Positions 24,319 to 35,356 of a DNA stretch of 64,000 nt are shown here, piece after piece. Location of the stretch: NCBI GenBank assembly GCA_963971535.1, contig OZ020589.1, positions 80,979,184-81,043,183 of the forward strand. Reading direction: 5' to 3'. The translations under genes were made by a program, and so were the position numbers. This DNA comes from Notolepis coatsorum. Taxonomy: Eukaryota > Chordata > Actinopteri > Aulopiformes > Paralepididae. The stretch's first letter is position 1. Each line of letters starts with the position of its first letter. Below the pieces are notes generated by a model that saw nothing but the letters and a program-made list of their open reading frames with translations, was not told the origin of the DNA and did no database searches.

Positions 24319-25778
24319 CTAGTTCTCTCCATGGATGTTGAAAGTGGCGACATGCAAAGCTGAAAGCACACAGTCCTTTGAAATAGAATAGTCTCTCTTT
24401 TCACATTTACGAGTAGCACACAATATAATACAAGACTGATGCAGAGGGCTTCCAAGGTTCTTTAAATCATTCTTACTTATTACAGAGGGCTTGTTTCCCA
24501 CATCACAAAAGCCATAATCAAAGCTGGTGATACGATAGTTTAGCTTATCTAGTGAGATAAGCTTTTGTTCTATGAGTGCATTTAACACAAGTTTAAATTC
24601 GTATGGCCCTACCCCTTCGAGGATGTCATGCATTATGTCCAGTGCCATATTGTCCATAACATGATAAAAAGACTGTTGAGGACACTGTCTCTTTTAAGGC
24701 CTGTCTGAGAGGGGTTGTCTGTCCGTAAATCCTCTGCGTGACTATTCACATCTCGGGACAGCGTATCGTCTACCTGTGTCTGTACTTTCAAGACATCTCT
24801 GTGTATTTTGCATAAACGGCACACATGGTTCCCCGAAAAACTCTCTATGTAACCAAGTATTGCGTTCAATCCTAAATTGTCTCCCACTACCTGAACAACG
24901 GCGAATTTGACAATGCCTTGGAAGCTAGGCGTGTTAACAGTTATGCCATCCCTCTCAAGACACTTTAGTTCTTCCACAATAGGGCGCAACACTGCATCAA
25001 TGCCATAGGTTTTTGCATCATCTGATTTATAGACTGCCAACAAGAAGTGTGACTGCAAATTGGATAGGATGTCTGGTGGCAAACTCTTCAAGATAAAATA
25101 TATAAATCCTAACTTGTGAACCCCAGTCTTTGACCCGAGGGGGTTCACAGTTTCACAATCATCATTGTATAACAGCAATGGGATTGACACCTCTTTCAAA
25201 AAGTGTGGAGGATTTTTACAGAAATCTCCATCAAATATATCCTGAAGAGCATCACTCTCTCTCTGTTGCCATTCCATCATGGCCTGTAAAACACCAGGAA
25301 GCTCCAGTATCTTGACCAGAAGATGCTTTAGTGGAATATGCTGAAAGGTATCAGTCAGAGCAACTTGTCGAACGGTGCCAGTGGCAGAGTCTCTCCGCTG
25401 TACAAAGGTTTGGTTATCGGAGAAACACTCCTCAATTGGCTGGATGAAGTTCCCAGAGTTAGTAAAATACCTAATCTGTTTATAGTCTGTCTCCAGACCC
25501 TCGAAAGGGTTAGCTGCATCTAAAAAGTCCTGCCTGAGCTCCTCTACCTGTGGGTTTTGATCATGCCCAAACTGACTGAAAAGCGACATGGTCTTTGTTT
25601 GTAGTCTGCTCACTAAATCTCCAATTAAACTTGAGGTTTGCTGAACCACAACATTTATATTTGTAAAGGTCTGGGAAGATTTTGATCTAAGATGAGCTAT
25701 AAAATGGGCTACTCTCTCTGTGATTCCCTCTTGCTCTAGTTCGTCCCATTCATCATCATTATCTTCATCTTCCTCCAT
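24319..25778 (-). pseudogene. transposase-like protein (TNP2/KDZ-like family of fish genomes), N-terminal and central part
   Basis: On the minus strand a frame starting at 25778 with an acidic leader (MEEDEDNDDEWDELEQEG) runs 381 codons to 24633. It includes IPLLLYNDDCETVNPLGSKT and the VVGDNLGLNAILGYIESFSG block with C-x-x-C (CRLC). A frameshift at the A5 run 24665-24669 moves to the next frame, which continues MALDIMHDILEGVGPYEF and on to 24319. The order of an NDD block, a DNLG block, a CxxC and an MHDILEG block is what I associate with a large family of uncharacterised transposase-like proteins in fish, related to TNP2-type transposases. The C-terminal part is missing here but a matching piece lies on the opposite strand at 25779-26262. 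Recognition is from memory of the family pattern, without a search. Confidence 0.6.
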
Positions 25779-26262
25779 GGCTTATCGACATCAGATAATG
25801 CAATGCTACAGTTTCATGTGTGGGTCTGTGTTAAGCCACAACACAGAAATTGGTCCAGGGTATGCTACCTTTCTGGCTCATTTTGAAGGCTATAATGAAA
25901 TTCAAAGTGGTCTCACAGGAATCCCCCTTTTCGCTGAATTGTATGTACCGGCCAGGGTCACTGTTAAGGGTACAACATACAGACCAGGCATGACAGTGTT
26001 TATGTCCTATGACCAAGATGGAGAGCCTCAGTTTGGGCTTATTAAAGCCATTTTGGTTTTAGAGCCATCTGTAAAGCTAGTTGTTCAGAGGTGGGAGACA
26101 ATGGGGTTTGAGAAGCATTTCTTTGCTTACAGTGTGATCCAAACCAAAGATTTGTTGGCTATCGATGTGAAAGAGCTGCTTGATCATCACCCACTACATG
26201 CAGTCCAGTCATACAGAGATGTTGACACTTTATTCATCTCTCTGCGCTATAGACGTTTTTAG
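25779..26262 (+). pseudogene. transposase-like protein, C-terminal part, inverted relative to the rest
   Basis: A plus-strand frame with possible ATG at 25777 encodes about 161 residues ending with TAG at 26260-26262. It has the blocks VKGTTYRPGMTVFMSYDQDG, PQFGLIKAIL, FFAYSVIQT, LLDHHPLHAVQSY and a terminal FISLRYRRF. In the fish transposase-like family of the neighbouring minus-strand frame, a segment of this type forms the C-terminus. The two frames meet back to back around 25777-25779 in the palindrome CCATGG, so a coherent protein cannot be read through. An inversion within one gene, or two neighbouring truncated copies, would explain it. It is intact over its own length. Confidence 0.5.
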
Positions 26263-26737
26263 ACTGTGAATGGCCATCTGAATGGCCACTGCCACTTGTA
26301 AATAGTGAGGAAAAAAATCAGGAAAGAAACACTGCCTTGATTTACTAGAAACACAGTGATAGCCTACAGTATATATTCCGAACATATTTTGAATAGTTAG
26401 TCTTTAGTTTCATGCTGTGGACTGCCTTACTCTGCTACAACTCTTCGATGACTGAGATACATTGTTGGACTGCTGGGATGGGGAAACTCCTTGGACTACT
26501 GAGATGACATTAATTGTTGTAAGTAAGAATGTGTTTAATTAAAATAGTTCTACAACTAAACACTAACCACTTTAAACCCTATGACAAAATAAATCTTCAC
26601 CAGTATTTAAATTTTTCCATGTGTGTAGGCTATTGGCCATCTTGGGTGTCAATCGGTTAAATGGAAAACGACACTGCTGACTGCAAATATATTTTGTATC
26701 TGTACACAACAACTCACTTTAACCTAAAATGCCTCTA
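26263..26737. other. unassigned sequence downstream of the C-terminal frame
   Basis: A/T-rich, with an AATAAA at 26588-26593 that could serve as the poly(A) signal of the plus-strand frame ending at 26262. No repeat ends found. Confidence 0.35.
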
Positions 26738-26744
26738 AGCTGAT

Positions 26745-26983
26745 CATTTTTTTTTTTTTTTTACTTTGACCAGTCAGCTGGTTCTTTTAGCGTTTATCGC
26801 TTTTTCTGGTCAAGTATGACCGAAAGAAACAGGTTGAATGGGGTATAGATCGGGGGAAAGACACTCTGAGAAAATACGGCGAGTCCGGGAGTCGAACTCG
26901 TGTACCCCAGATCCGTGACGTGCACGGTTGTCCCCGACGCCGAAATAGCGTCCGAGGTACGCGGTGAGCTACTGGAGCTCCCC
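26745..26983 (-). mobile_element. tRNA-headed SINE with poly(A) tail
   Basis: Read on the minus strand from 26983, the head GGGGAGCTCCAGTAGCTCAC contains an A-box-like TAGCTCACCGCG. The B box GAGTTCGACTCC (consensus GGTTCGANTCC) follows about 60 bases later, a longer gap than in most tRNAs. The element ends in an A-run, seen as the T-run at 26747-26762 on the plus strand. The 7-bp repeat AGCTGAT at 26738-26744 and 26984-26990 is a target-site duplication. It lies just left of the exon-like block at 27012. Confidence 0.75.
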
Positions 26984-27011
26984 AGCTGATAACCTTTCTT
27001 TGCTGCAAAAG

Positions 27012-27164
27012 GCTTCGAATGCTGAGCCACCTGCAACAAGCCTTGTTGCTACCATATCCCCCATGGAGGAATCTGCAGCTTCTGGATCAAGCCAGGAGGT
27101 CTCCACCGTAGAGGAATCGAGGGCAGCAGACCAGATTGTGATTCTACGACCGGTTCCACTATTT
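27012..27164 (+). CDS. exon-like block A of an uncharacterised fish protein
   Basis: A 51-codon Ser/Glu-rich segment ending RAADQIVILRPVPLF lies between a possible acceptor (CTTTGCTGCAAAAG at 27011) and a strong donor (GTAAGT at 27165). The composition, with an acidic serine-rich run followed by an IVIL-type hydrophobic motif, resembles the linker in N-terminal parts of a family of uncharacterised, often SAM-domain-containing fish proteins. The donor is phase 0. It may belong with blocks B and C. No start codon or upstream exon is identified, since a SINE lies immediately upstream. Confidence 0.4.
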
Positions 27165-27803
27165 GTAAGTTGTTCAAGAAGCATGATGGATCTGGAAGCA
27201 CTTGGAGCCAGTACATATCTCAGAACTTCAATACTTAAACTAACTCATCTATACTCTTGTCAGTATTTAGACCGTGGCTATGTAAGTTTTCTTCCTCCAG
27301 CCTAGTTCATAGAGAAATGGAACATTTGATGAGTAGTAATATTAGTAGAAAATAAGGAGTCATTTTTCTCTCGCATAACATACAGGACACCCAATGTTAA
27401 CCCGTTGAGTAACAAGTTTTTCTACAACTCAAGTTCAGACCTATGTTGCTCTATTTCAGTAGCACTAAAAGTGAGTTTTCTTTATTGTATCAGAAACTTC
27501 AGAATGTAATCTTTCAAAAGAGACCAGGATCATGCATGTGCTATAAGTATAAAGTATAGTATTTTGTGTTGTGTTTGTAAATAGCTGTTTAAAAAAAATT
27601 TATGGCATTTTACAATACAACACTTTCCATTCCTGCACGAAAATCAATCAGATCCAATTTGAATGTACTCCAGGTACAGGGTTGATGCATTTTATCCCCC
27701 CCCCCCCCTCCCTGCTCTTTGTTTCAGGTACAGGACTTTTTCCATAATTTAAGCATAACATTGCAAAGGGTGACAGAGTTCTATCTTGTCTTATCGTTTC
27801 CAG
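27165..27803. other. possible intron between exon-like blocks A and B
   Basis: Non-coding, A/T-rich, with a C/T run at 27697-27713. It starts GTAAGT and ends TTTCCAG, consistent with an intron. Confidence 0.4.
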
Positions 27804-27970
27804 GACATATGGTGCATCAAAGGCCGGAAGGGAATGAAGAATGTCAAACCTTTCTACTATCCAGCTACTGGATTCATTGAAGAAAGGCTTCGGAATGTCC
27901 GAAAGAGGCGGGGTTCTGGGTCCAGACAGCGAATGCCTGAAGCCAACGAGCCACCCAGGGCATATACCAG
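27804..27970 (+). CDS. exon-like block B of the same putative protein
   Basis: A 167-base block between acceptor TTTCCAG (27803) and donor GTAATA (27971) encodes DIWCIKGRKGMKNVKPFYYP, then ATGFIEERLRNVRKRRG and a basic tail. The aromatic FYYP followed by a basic RLRNVRKRR run resembles the central region of the uncharacterised fish protein family suggested for block A. The donor leaves two bases of a split codon. Codon use looks coding and there are no internal stops. Confidence 0.5.
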
Positions 27971-28802
27971 GTAATACCTGGGGTCGGCAAAAAGGGCCAT
28001 GTTTTCCTGTGTCCCCAGGGGGTAACTATATTCTTCACCAGGGGGAGCTTACTGCACATGAATCCTCAAGGGGGGCTCCATGGAGCAAAAATGGCTGATT
28101 CCTGACTTTACCTCGTTTAATATACCTTGTTGAACCCCTCACCAAAACATGCAACAATGCTGGGCAATAGCACCTCCCTCTGGTCAGCCGGGGCGCCTGA
28201 CTGGAGGGAAAGAATCTGATTTTTTTTGTATGAGAGGGTAGGCTGGCCATCTCTCTCGTTGCGACGTAGTTATCATGGGTATCTTTTTATCTACAAAGCA
28301 ATTATTGGCAAACTTCCACCTTATATTACATCTTTGTTGGTCTGGAGTGCTGTCACCTACCAAACTCGTTCGAATGATCGGCTTGTGCTCAGGGTGCCTC
28401 GAGTTCGGTCTGAGCTTGGAAAATCTGCCTTCTCCTACGATGCTCCATACACATGGAATACCCTGCAAAAGACTCTAAAGCTCGGAACATTCCCGTCATC
28501 CATGGAGTTTAAAGGCATTGCACTTGACCTATGTACTGAATCATGTAATTGTTTTTAATCCATCATTGTAGTAATTGTAATTCATTGTAATTATTAACTG
28601 TTATGATATTTGTGTCCTTTGTTAACTCGTCATCACTGTAAATGAGGGAAACCTCAGTGCTTTCACGAGTATAAATAAAGGTTTGAAATGAAATGAAATG
28701 ATTGTAATAATGTGCTAAGTCCTACTGGTTAAAATGGGTTACGAAATTGGAGATAATTTTTAGATAGTTAATTTACAATGTGTTGTATATATGTTTCTAT
28801 AG
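27971..28802. other. possible intron with a LINE fragment
   Basis: Separates blocks B and C and contains the LINE 3' piece at 28215-28700. The phases of block B (two bases left) and block C (needs one incoming base) do not match, so another exon is missing, or the gene is decayed. Confidence 0.4.
28215..28700 (+). pseudogene. LINE 3' end (C-terminal fragment)
   Basis: The plus-strand frame 28226-28558 includes LFIYKAIIGKLPPYITSLL, then LRVPRVRSELGKSAFSYDAP and YTWNTLQKTLKL, and ends CNCF. This is the C-terminal region downstream of the reverse transcriptase in Rex/Jockey-like fish LINEs. The element ends in an AAATG repeat tail (28686-28700). It is strongly 5'-truncated and lies within a possible intron. 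Confidence 0.75.
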
Positions 28803-28993
28803 AATCGACCCTGCCAGAAGAAAGGGCTCAGCAGCAAACGGAGTGGCTGAAACATAACCTGGAGTCCTTCACTCAAGTTCAGGAGTACATGAAGGACACC
28901 GTCCTCTACAGAGCCAAGTGGATTTGGGGAAATCACTCCAAGGACATAGAAGAGGTCATTACGGAGTACCCTCGCCTCACCAGCCCAGGCATG
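28803..28993 (+). CDS. exon-like block C of the same putative protein
   Basis: A block between acceptor TTTCTATAG (28802) and donor GTATGG (28994) encodes STLPEERAQQQTEWLKHNLE, a middle with VQEYMKDTVLYRAKW, and IEEVITEYPRLTSPGMV. The WLKHN block, a short helix with an aromatic-Thr, a basic patch and a final acidic-aromatic-Pro-Leu block match my recollection of a recurrent exon in uncharacterised fish proteins. The frame is open across the block. The partner terminal exon may be the minus-strand block at 29829-30072. Confidence 0.5.
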
Positions 28994-29100
28994 GTATGGA
29001 TCTACTGTAACATATTGCATCTACAAGGTTTTGTACTGCTTTACTGCCCTGTTGGAACACTCCCCCAGATATTGATAAGATCAAAACACATATATACTAA

Positions 29101-29733
29101 GGCTGTCAAAGTTAACGCGGTATTAACACGTTATCGCCCGATTCTATTAACGCCACTATTTTTTTTTAACTCACGATTAACTTTTAAGATTTTTTTTTAC
29201 TAGACTATACTCAGGTGTATTATTGATGCTCTCATTGATACTATGTTTGTTTCTGAAATGTGTGTGTGTGTGTGTGAGATATATAGAGAGAGAGGGGGGT
29301 GAGAGAGAAGGGAAGGGGCAAGAGAGAAAGAGATCTGGGGGAGTGTGTGTGAGAGAGAGAGGGGGGGGTGTGTGCGATTACTCAGCCCTTGTGTGGGTGA
29401 ATGTAACAAGTTCCTAACATTTTCTTTCCCCTATTATTTCATGTACACTTTATTCATTGGTTTAATGAATTTTCTTTCTTTTAAGTTATTTTGTGCATCA
29501 CTCTGTTTTGAATTTGATGCAAATTTGCAATGCATGAGGGTCATCCTTTTGTGTTAAATGACTGCATAACGAAAGCATTTGTTGACTCGCATGTTGATAA
29601 GAGAGTATTAAAACTTGGAACTTGAAAAAGATCCGTTTAAGGTAGAAAACATTTGATTAATTTGTGATTAATCGCGAGTTAACTATGGACAATCATGCGA
29701 TTAATCGTGTTAAATATTTTAATCGATTGACAG
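29101..29733. mobile_element. hAT-like repeat, complete copy
   Basis: The left end GGCTGTCAAAGTTAACGCGG and the right end (reverse complement CTGTCAATCGATTAAAATAT) share the CTGTCAA terminus. TACTAA flanks both sides (29095-29100 and 29734-29739). The interior carries GT and GA runs at 29258-29370 and then a segment repeated at 30075-30435. CTGTCAA-ended repeats in fish are usually assigned to hAT, although I see only 6 bp of shared flank. Confidence 0.55.
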
Positions 29734-29828
29734 TACTAATATATACATATAGAAATATGGGACTTAGCGTCTACCCATTTCCCTCCTCCTCCATCTCTTC
29801 CCCCACCTTCCCTCCTGCTACTTCACCT

Positions 29829-30072
29829 ATTCCACCTCCTCCTCATTTGTACGTTTTGCGTTACGTACGGCTGTCCTTAAGAATGCTACATGCTTGGACT
29901 CTGGTCCCTCAATATTATATATAACGTGCTGGAGAAACTCCCATGCATGAACACACTGCCTGGGGTACTTTATGTCAAATACATAAAATGCTTTAAAACA
30001 CGTATCAACTGCCCCGAGCATTGTGCTTTCAGGGTGTGCCCGACCTGCATAGATCACGAATGCCTGAGCACA
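29829..30072 (-). CDS. exon-like block D (terminal), inverted relative to blocks A-C
   Basis: The minus-strand frame encodes GRAHPESTMLGAVDTCFKAF, YVFDIKYPRQCVHAWEFLQH and VIYNIEGPESKHVAFLRTAV, ending with TAG at 29827-29829. A hydrophobic VFDIKYP-x5-WEFLQ block followed by a short tail resembles the last exon of the uncharacterised fish protein family proposed for blocks A-C. A possible acceptor lies upstream (minus strand CTATGCAG at about 30050). Being on the opposite strand, it cannot be spliced to blocks A-C as the sequence stands. It lies between two hAT-like repeat copies. Confidence 0.45.
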
Positions 30073-30074
30073 AC

Positions 30075-30435
30075 ATGTGTGTGCGATTACTCAGCCCTTA
30101 TGTGGGTGAATGTAACAAGTTCCTAACGTTTTATTTCCCCTATTATTTCATGTACACTTTATTCATTGTTTTAATGAATTTTCTTTCTTTTAAGTTATTT
30201 TGTGCATCACTCTGTTTTGAATTTGATGCAAATTTGCAATGCATGAGGGTTATCCTTTTGTGTTAAATGACTGCATAACAAAAGCATTTGTTGACTCGCA
30301 TGTTGATAAGAGAGTATTAAAACTTGGAACTTGAAAAAGATCCGTTTAAGGTAGAAAAAATTTGATTAATTTGTGATTAATCGCGAGTTAACTATGGACA
30401 ATCATGCGATTAATCGTGTTAAATATTTTAATCAG
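30075..30435. mobile_element. hAT-like repeat, second copy, left part missing
   Basis: Nearly identical to 29370-29725, from the phrase TGTGTGCGATTACTCAGCCC to TTTTAATC. It is interrupted at 30435 by the L1-type LINE and resumes at 34047-34067, where it ends TTTGACA. Its left portion and left terminus are absent; instead the minus-strand exon-like block lies there. Confidence 0.75.
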
Positions 30436-33400
30436 AACAAGGGGGTGGTGAGTCAGATCAAGGAGGAGATAGCCAGGTATAAGGAAGAAAATGACAACGG
30501 GGCGGTAGATCCAAACATTCTATGGGACACACTGAAGGTGGTGATACGGGGGAAATTGATGGAGAAGACAGCAATGCTGAAGAAGGCCAGAACGGAGACA
30601 TATCACAATCTGATAGGGAAGCTGAAGAAGCTAGAGGGGAGACACCAGATATCAAAAGAACAGGAAACGCTCGGAGAAATCAAAGAAGTAAAGGCCAGGA
30701 TAAATAGGGAATTATTGACGGAAATAGAAAAGAAAGCGAGGTTCATGAAACAAACGTACTATGAAGGGGGACCAAAAGCGACCAGACTGTTGGCTAGGAG
30801 AATTAGGACGCAACAGAAGTTGAACACGATACACACAATAAGGGATACAAAGACTAATGAAATATTGAGAGACCCAGCTGAAATAGAGAGGACATTTAGA
30901 GAATACTATGAGAGACTATACACACAGCCAAAAGCAGCGGGAGAAGAGGAAATAGAAGCATATCTGGAGAAGCTAGAGTTACCATCGATAGGGAAAGAAC
31001 AGAATGAAGAATTAAATAAAATAATTACGGAACGAGAACTGGAAGAGGCAATTAGTAGAGCTAAAAACAACAAATCTCCGGGGAGCGACGGATTCCCATC
31101 GGAATTCTACAAGACATTTAGAACGGAATTAGCACCCATGTTAGGGGCGGCGTTCAGACACACGATGGAAGAGGGCAAAATGCCCCCCCCCTCGTGGAAG
31201 GAAGCCATAATCACCACGATACCGAAGGAAGGGAAGGATAGAGAATTATGTAGTAGTTTCAGACCTGTGTCTATACTCAACGTGGATTACAAGATGTATA
31301 CATCGATAATATCAAAGAGATTTTAGACGTTTATGCCAGACATTATAGATGAAGATCAAACTGGATTTATTAAAGGGAGACAGACACAGGACAACGTGAG
31401 AAAGACATTACACATAGTAGAGGAGATACAAAAACAAGGTGGTAGCTCGGTACTGATTAGCCTAGATGCAGAAAAAGCATTCGACAGTGTGAGCTGGACA
31501 TTTTTATATAAAACATTGATGAGGTTCGGACTGAACGGGAGGGCGATGAAGATGATCAAGGCGCTATATCAAGAACCGACAGCGAGGGTTAAGGTGAATG
31601 GCAGCCTGACGGATAGAATCAGATTAGAGAGGGCTACCAGACAGGGATGTTGTCTCTCACCAACGCTCTTCGCCATTTTCATAGAACCACTGGCGCAACT
31701 GATCAGACAGACCGAGGACATCAAGGGAGTAAGGATAAAGGGAACGGAATATAAACTAGGCCTATTTGCGGACGACGTGATAGTATACATGAGACAACCA
31801 GACAAGAGCTTCCCGGCACTGATGGATCTACTGAAGGAATATGGCCACTACTCAGGATACAAACTAAACGTGACAAAGACACAGACCTTAGCATGGAACT
31901 ATACCCCAACGACGGAAATTAGGGAACAGTACGGGATAAGATGGGACATGGACAAGATTAAATACTTAGGGGTGAACATCACGAGAGGGGTGGGGAAACT
32001 GTTTGAGGCGAACTATACACAGATAAATCAGAACATCAAGAGAGACTTAGAGAGATAGACAGTAATGCCCTTGGACTTCAATTCAAGAATAGAGGTCATT
32101 AAAATGAACATACTATCAAGGTTACTGTACCTGTTCCAGTCACTACCGATACAAATACCACAGAATCAATTCAGGGAGTGGGACAGACTGATATCGAGGT
32201 TCATATGGGCGGGGAGAAGACCACGGGTCAGATATAAAACACTACAACTACCAAAGGAAGAGGGAGGGATGGCAGTACCCAGCCTACAAGATTATTATTA
32301 TGCAGCGCAACTGAGAGCAGTGACGTGCTGGTGTAACGACAAATATGAGGCAAGATGGAAAGACATTGAAAAAGAAGGGGAGGGATACAAGGTACAAGCT
32401 CTGGTGGGAGATAGGGAACTGTTCAAAGAAAAAGAGGGACTGTTAGATCCTATCACCAAATGCACCTTGACCATATGGAACAGAGTAGTAAAAACACACA
32501 AATTAGAGAAGCAGTCAGGGGTTCTGAGATGGATAGCACATGACAAGAGATTCAAACCAGGGAGGCTGGACCATGGATTCAGAAGGTGGGATAGGGGCGG
32601 GGGGGGCAACAGCGATATGCAAAATGATAGAGAAGGGGGAAATGCAAACACTACAAAAATTAAAGGAGACATTTGGACTAGAAAACAAGGACCACTTCAG
32701 ATATCTACAGATTAGAGATTACTATAATAAAGAAATAAGAGGGGACAAGGAAGAAGAACAGAATGGAATAATTAGGATGATAGTAAGGGCATACGAAGGA
32801 GGGAAAGGAAGGGTAATATCAGCACTGTACCGGGCTATAATGACCAGCAAGGGACACACGACCGATTATATAAGGGAGAAATGGGAGAGAGAACTAGAGA
32901 TAGGAATAACAGGGAAGGAATGGGGGAACATATACGAGGTGCAACATTCAACAACAGGATCGAGGATATGGAAAGAGTTTGGATGGAAAAACATAATCAG
33001 ATTCTTTATAACCCCAGAGCTGAAGGGAAAATATGCACCAACACAAAGAGGATGCTGGAGGATGTGTGGGAAGGAGGGGGCAAATCACACACACATATTC
33101 TGGGGATGTCAGAAGCTGAAGGGGTATTGGGAGGAGATAGGGGAGGCAATGATCAGAATATTAGGATACGGGTTACCACAAACAGGACTGGTGCTTTACT
33201 TAGGAGACCTGACACACGAGGGAATACAAGGGGGGGACAAATATTTAATAAAGATAATGTTGATAGCGGCCAGAAAAGCAATAACAAGACTGTGGTACAA
33301 AGAAGACCCACCGACAATAGCACAATGGGTAGGAATAGTGGAGGAGATACAGGATATGGAGAGGATAACGCACATGCTGAGGTTACAGGAAGAGAAATTT

Positions 33401-34046
33401 GGAGAAAGATGGGGAAAGTGGGAGGATTACAAGGGGAACGAAAACGACATCACAGAGGAAGAACCAAATGCATCACAAGAGGGCGAAGGGTAAAGGAAGA
33501 AAGAGGTTCAAGGAGGGTCTCTGAACCCATGTCACACACTTTTGACTTAGTTAGTATTTTCTGATTTTATTTAAAAAAAATGTTTTGGGCATTACAATTG
33601 TATTACATTTTTTGTACTTTATTATTTATGTCTGTTTAACAATGTTGTATTAATAATCAAGGAAGATGTGGTTTGTAAATGGGTGAATCAAAAGGCAAAG
33701 AGAAATTTAGTATAAAAGAAATAGAAAGGGCGAAGGATAAGAGAAGAAGGAAATTCAAGGAGGGTCACTGGACCCATACCATACATATTTGCCTTAGTCA
33801 GTATCTAATCCTTTTGAGTAGGTATTAAATCTGTCTATACCTGTTCATGGGCGGTATACAATCAGTCTTTGTATTAAGTGCCTGGAAAAACAACTGTAGT
33901 GGAAACATATGACCAACAATGCTATTCATGTAACCATTTATGTTCACTGCATTCTTTCATATTGTGTTATGGGATCCATTTTTGTGTAAGTGTTGTTTGT
34001 CTATAAATGTTAATAAAAATGTAAGTTTAAAAAAAATAAAAATAAT
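30436..34046 (+). pseudogene. L1/Tx1-type LINE ORF2, 5'-truncated, with stops and a frameshift
   Basis: One frame from 30436 to about 32600 encodes the region between endonuclease and RT, then the RT: NNKSPGSDGFPSEFYK, FRPVSILNVDYKMYTSIISK, DQTGFIKGRQTQDN, motif A ISLDAEKAFDSVSW, RQGCCLSPTLFAIFIEPLAQ and the catalytic FADD at 31765-31776. TAG codons at 31324-31326 and 32056-32058 interrupt it. A frameshift in the G-run near 32596-32610 moves the C-terminal part to another frame, ending at 33493. That part includes CWRMCGKEGANHTHIFWGC, a Cys/His cluster usual near the end of L1-type ORF2. Flanking 14-bp repeats AATATTTTAATCAG at 30422-30435 and 34047-34060 are the target-site duplication, and the 3' end is A-rich. 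Confidence 0.92.
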
Positions 34047-34067
34047 AATATTTTAATCAGTTTGACA

Positions 34068-34874
34068 TGCAAGCACTTTTTCATGTCCACACGCCGTGAC
34101 ATGTATATGCAACAAGTGTAATAAATGTTGAAGTTAAATGTATTCTACGCCTTGGTCTGTTCTTTTCATTGATTTCAGCACATTTAGACTGTTATACCTT
34201 TCAATCAAGCATCTGTGCCAACCTAATGTAGTGTACTAACTATAGCAGTTGTGTTAATAGGCCCTTTTCACAGCAGCCATCTTGACACAGCAGGGTAAGT
34301 AGGTGAACAGGACTCCGTTGCAGTAGTCCAACCGGGAGGTGATAAATGAGTGGATCAGGGTCTCAGCCACAGAATCTGAGAGTGAGGGTCGGAGACGGGA
34401 GATGTTTTTGAGGTGGTACACTGTAAAAAAATAAATGTTTTTTCACAGGAAATTCACTGTATTATTTTACAGATTACTTTTGTTTTTCTACTTTAAGTGT
34501 AAAAGCCATACAAATTATTTAAGGGGACCGCAAGGATGATGTACTGGTGGGTGGTGTCCGACCGATTATGGTGGGCCGGTCTGGGCCAAAAATGCCAGGG
34601 CCGATTTTTGGTCCCAGTCCAGCCTTGGTTGGAGCGTGCGGCTGTGTGATGTCCTGCACTCAGCTGACTTATCACTGGGGGGAAATGGTGTGTTACAGAA
34701 ATATAGCGTATAATGTAATGTCATTCTAAACAATATTAATAAACAATTTAACATAAATATCTATTAGGCTATTCTAGACCAGATTTATGCCAATTCATGT
34801 ATACACTTTATGCTATAATAAAAATGATATTTTAGGCTATTCAAATAATGAATTATCAAAAAGTCACCCTATAA
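34068..34874. other. mixed unassigned sequence with small repeat fragments
   Basis: An AATAAA lies at 34121-34126. The stretch 34300-34420 reads like a piece of an interspersed retroposon (CAGTAGTCCAACCGGGAGGT). Around 34424-34480 an ACACTGTAAAAAA phrase and ATTTTACAG are typical of small MITE ends. Around 34560-34625 GGGCC/GGCCC phrases lie on both strands. None could be bounded. Confidence 0.3.
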
Positions 34875-35353
<479 letters not shown>

Positions 35354-35356
35354 TAA

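Noticed and set aside
25720-25778. Start of the plus-strand C-terminal frame at 25720
   Set aside because: The extra N-terminal Ser-rich run is the reverse of the acidic leader of the minus-strand frame, so it is not part of the protein.
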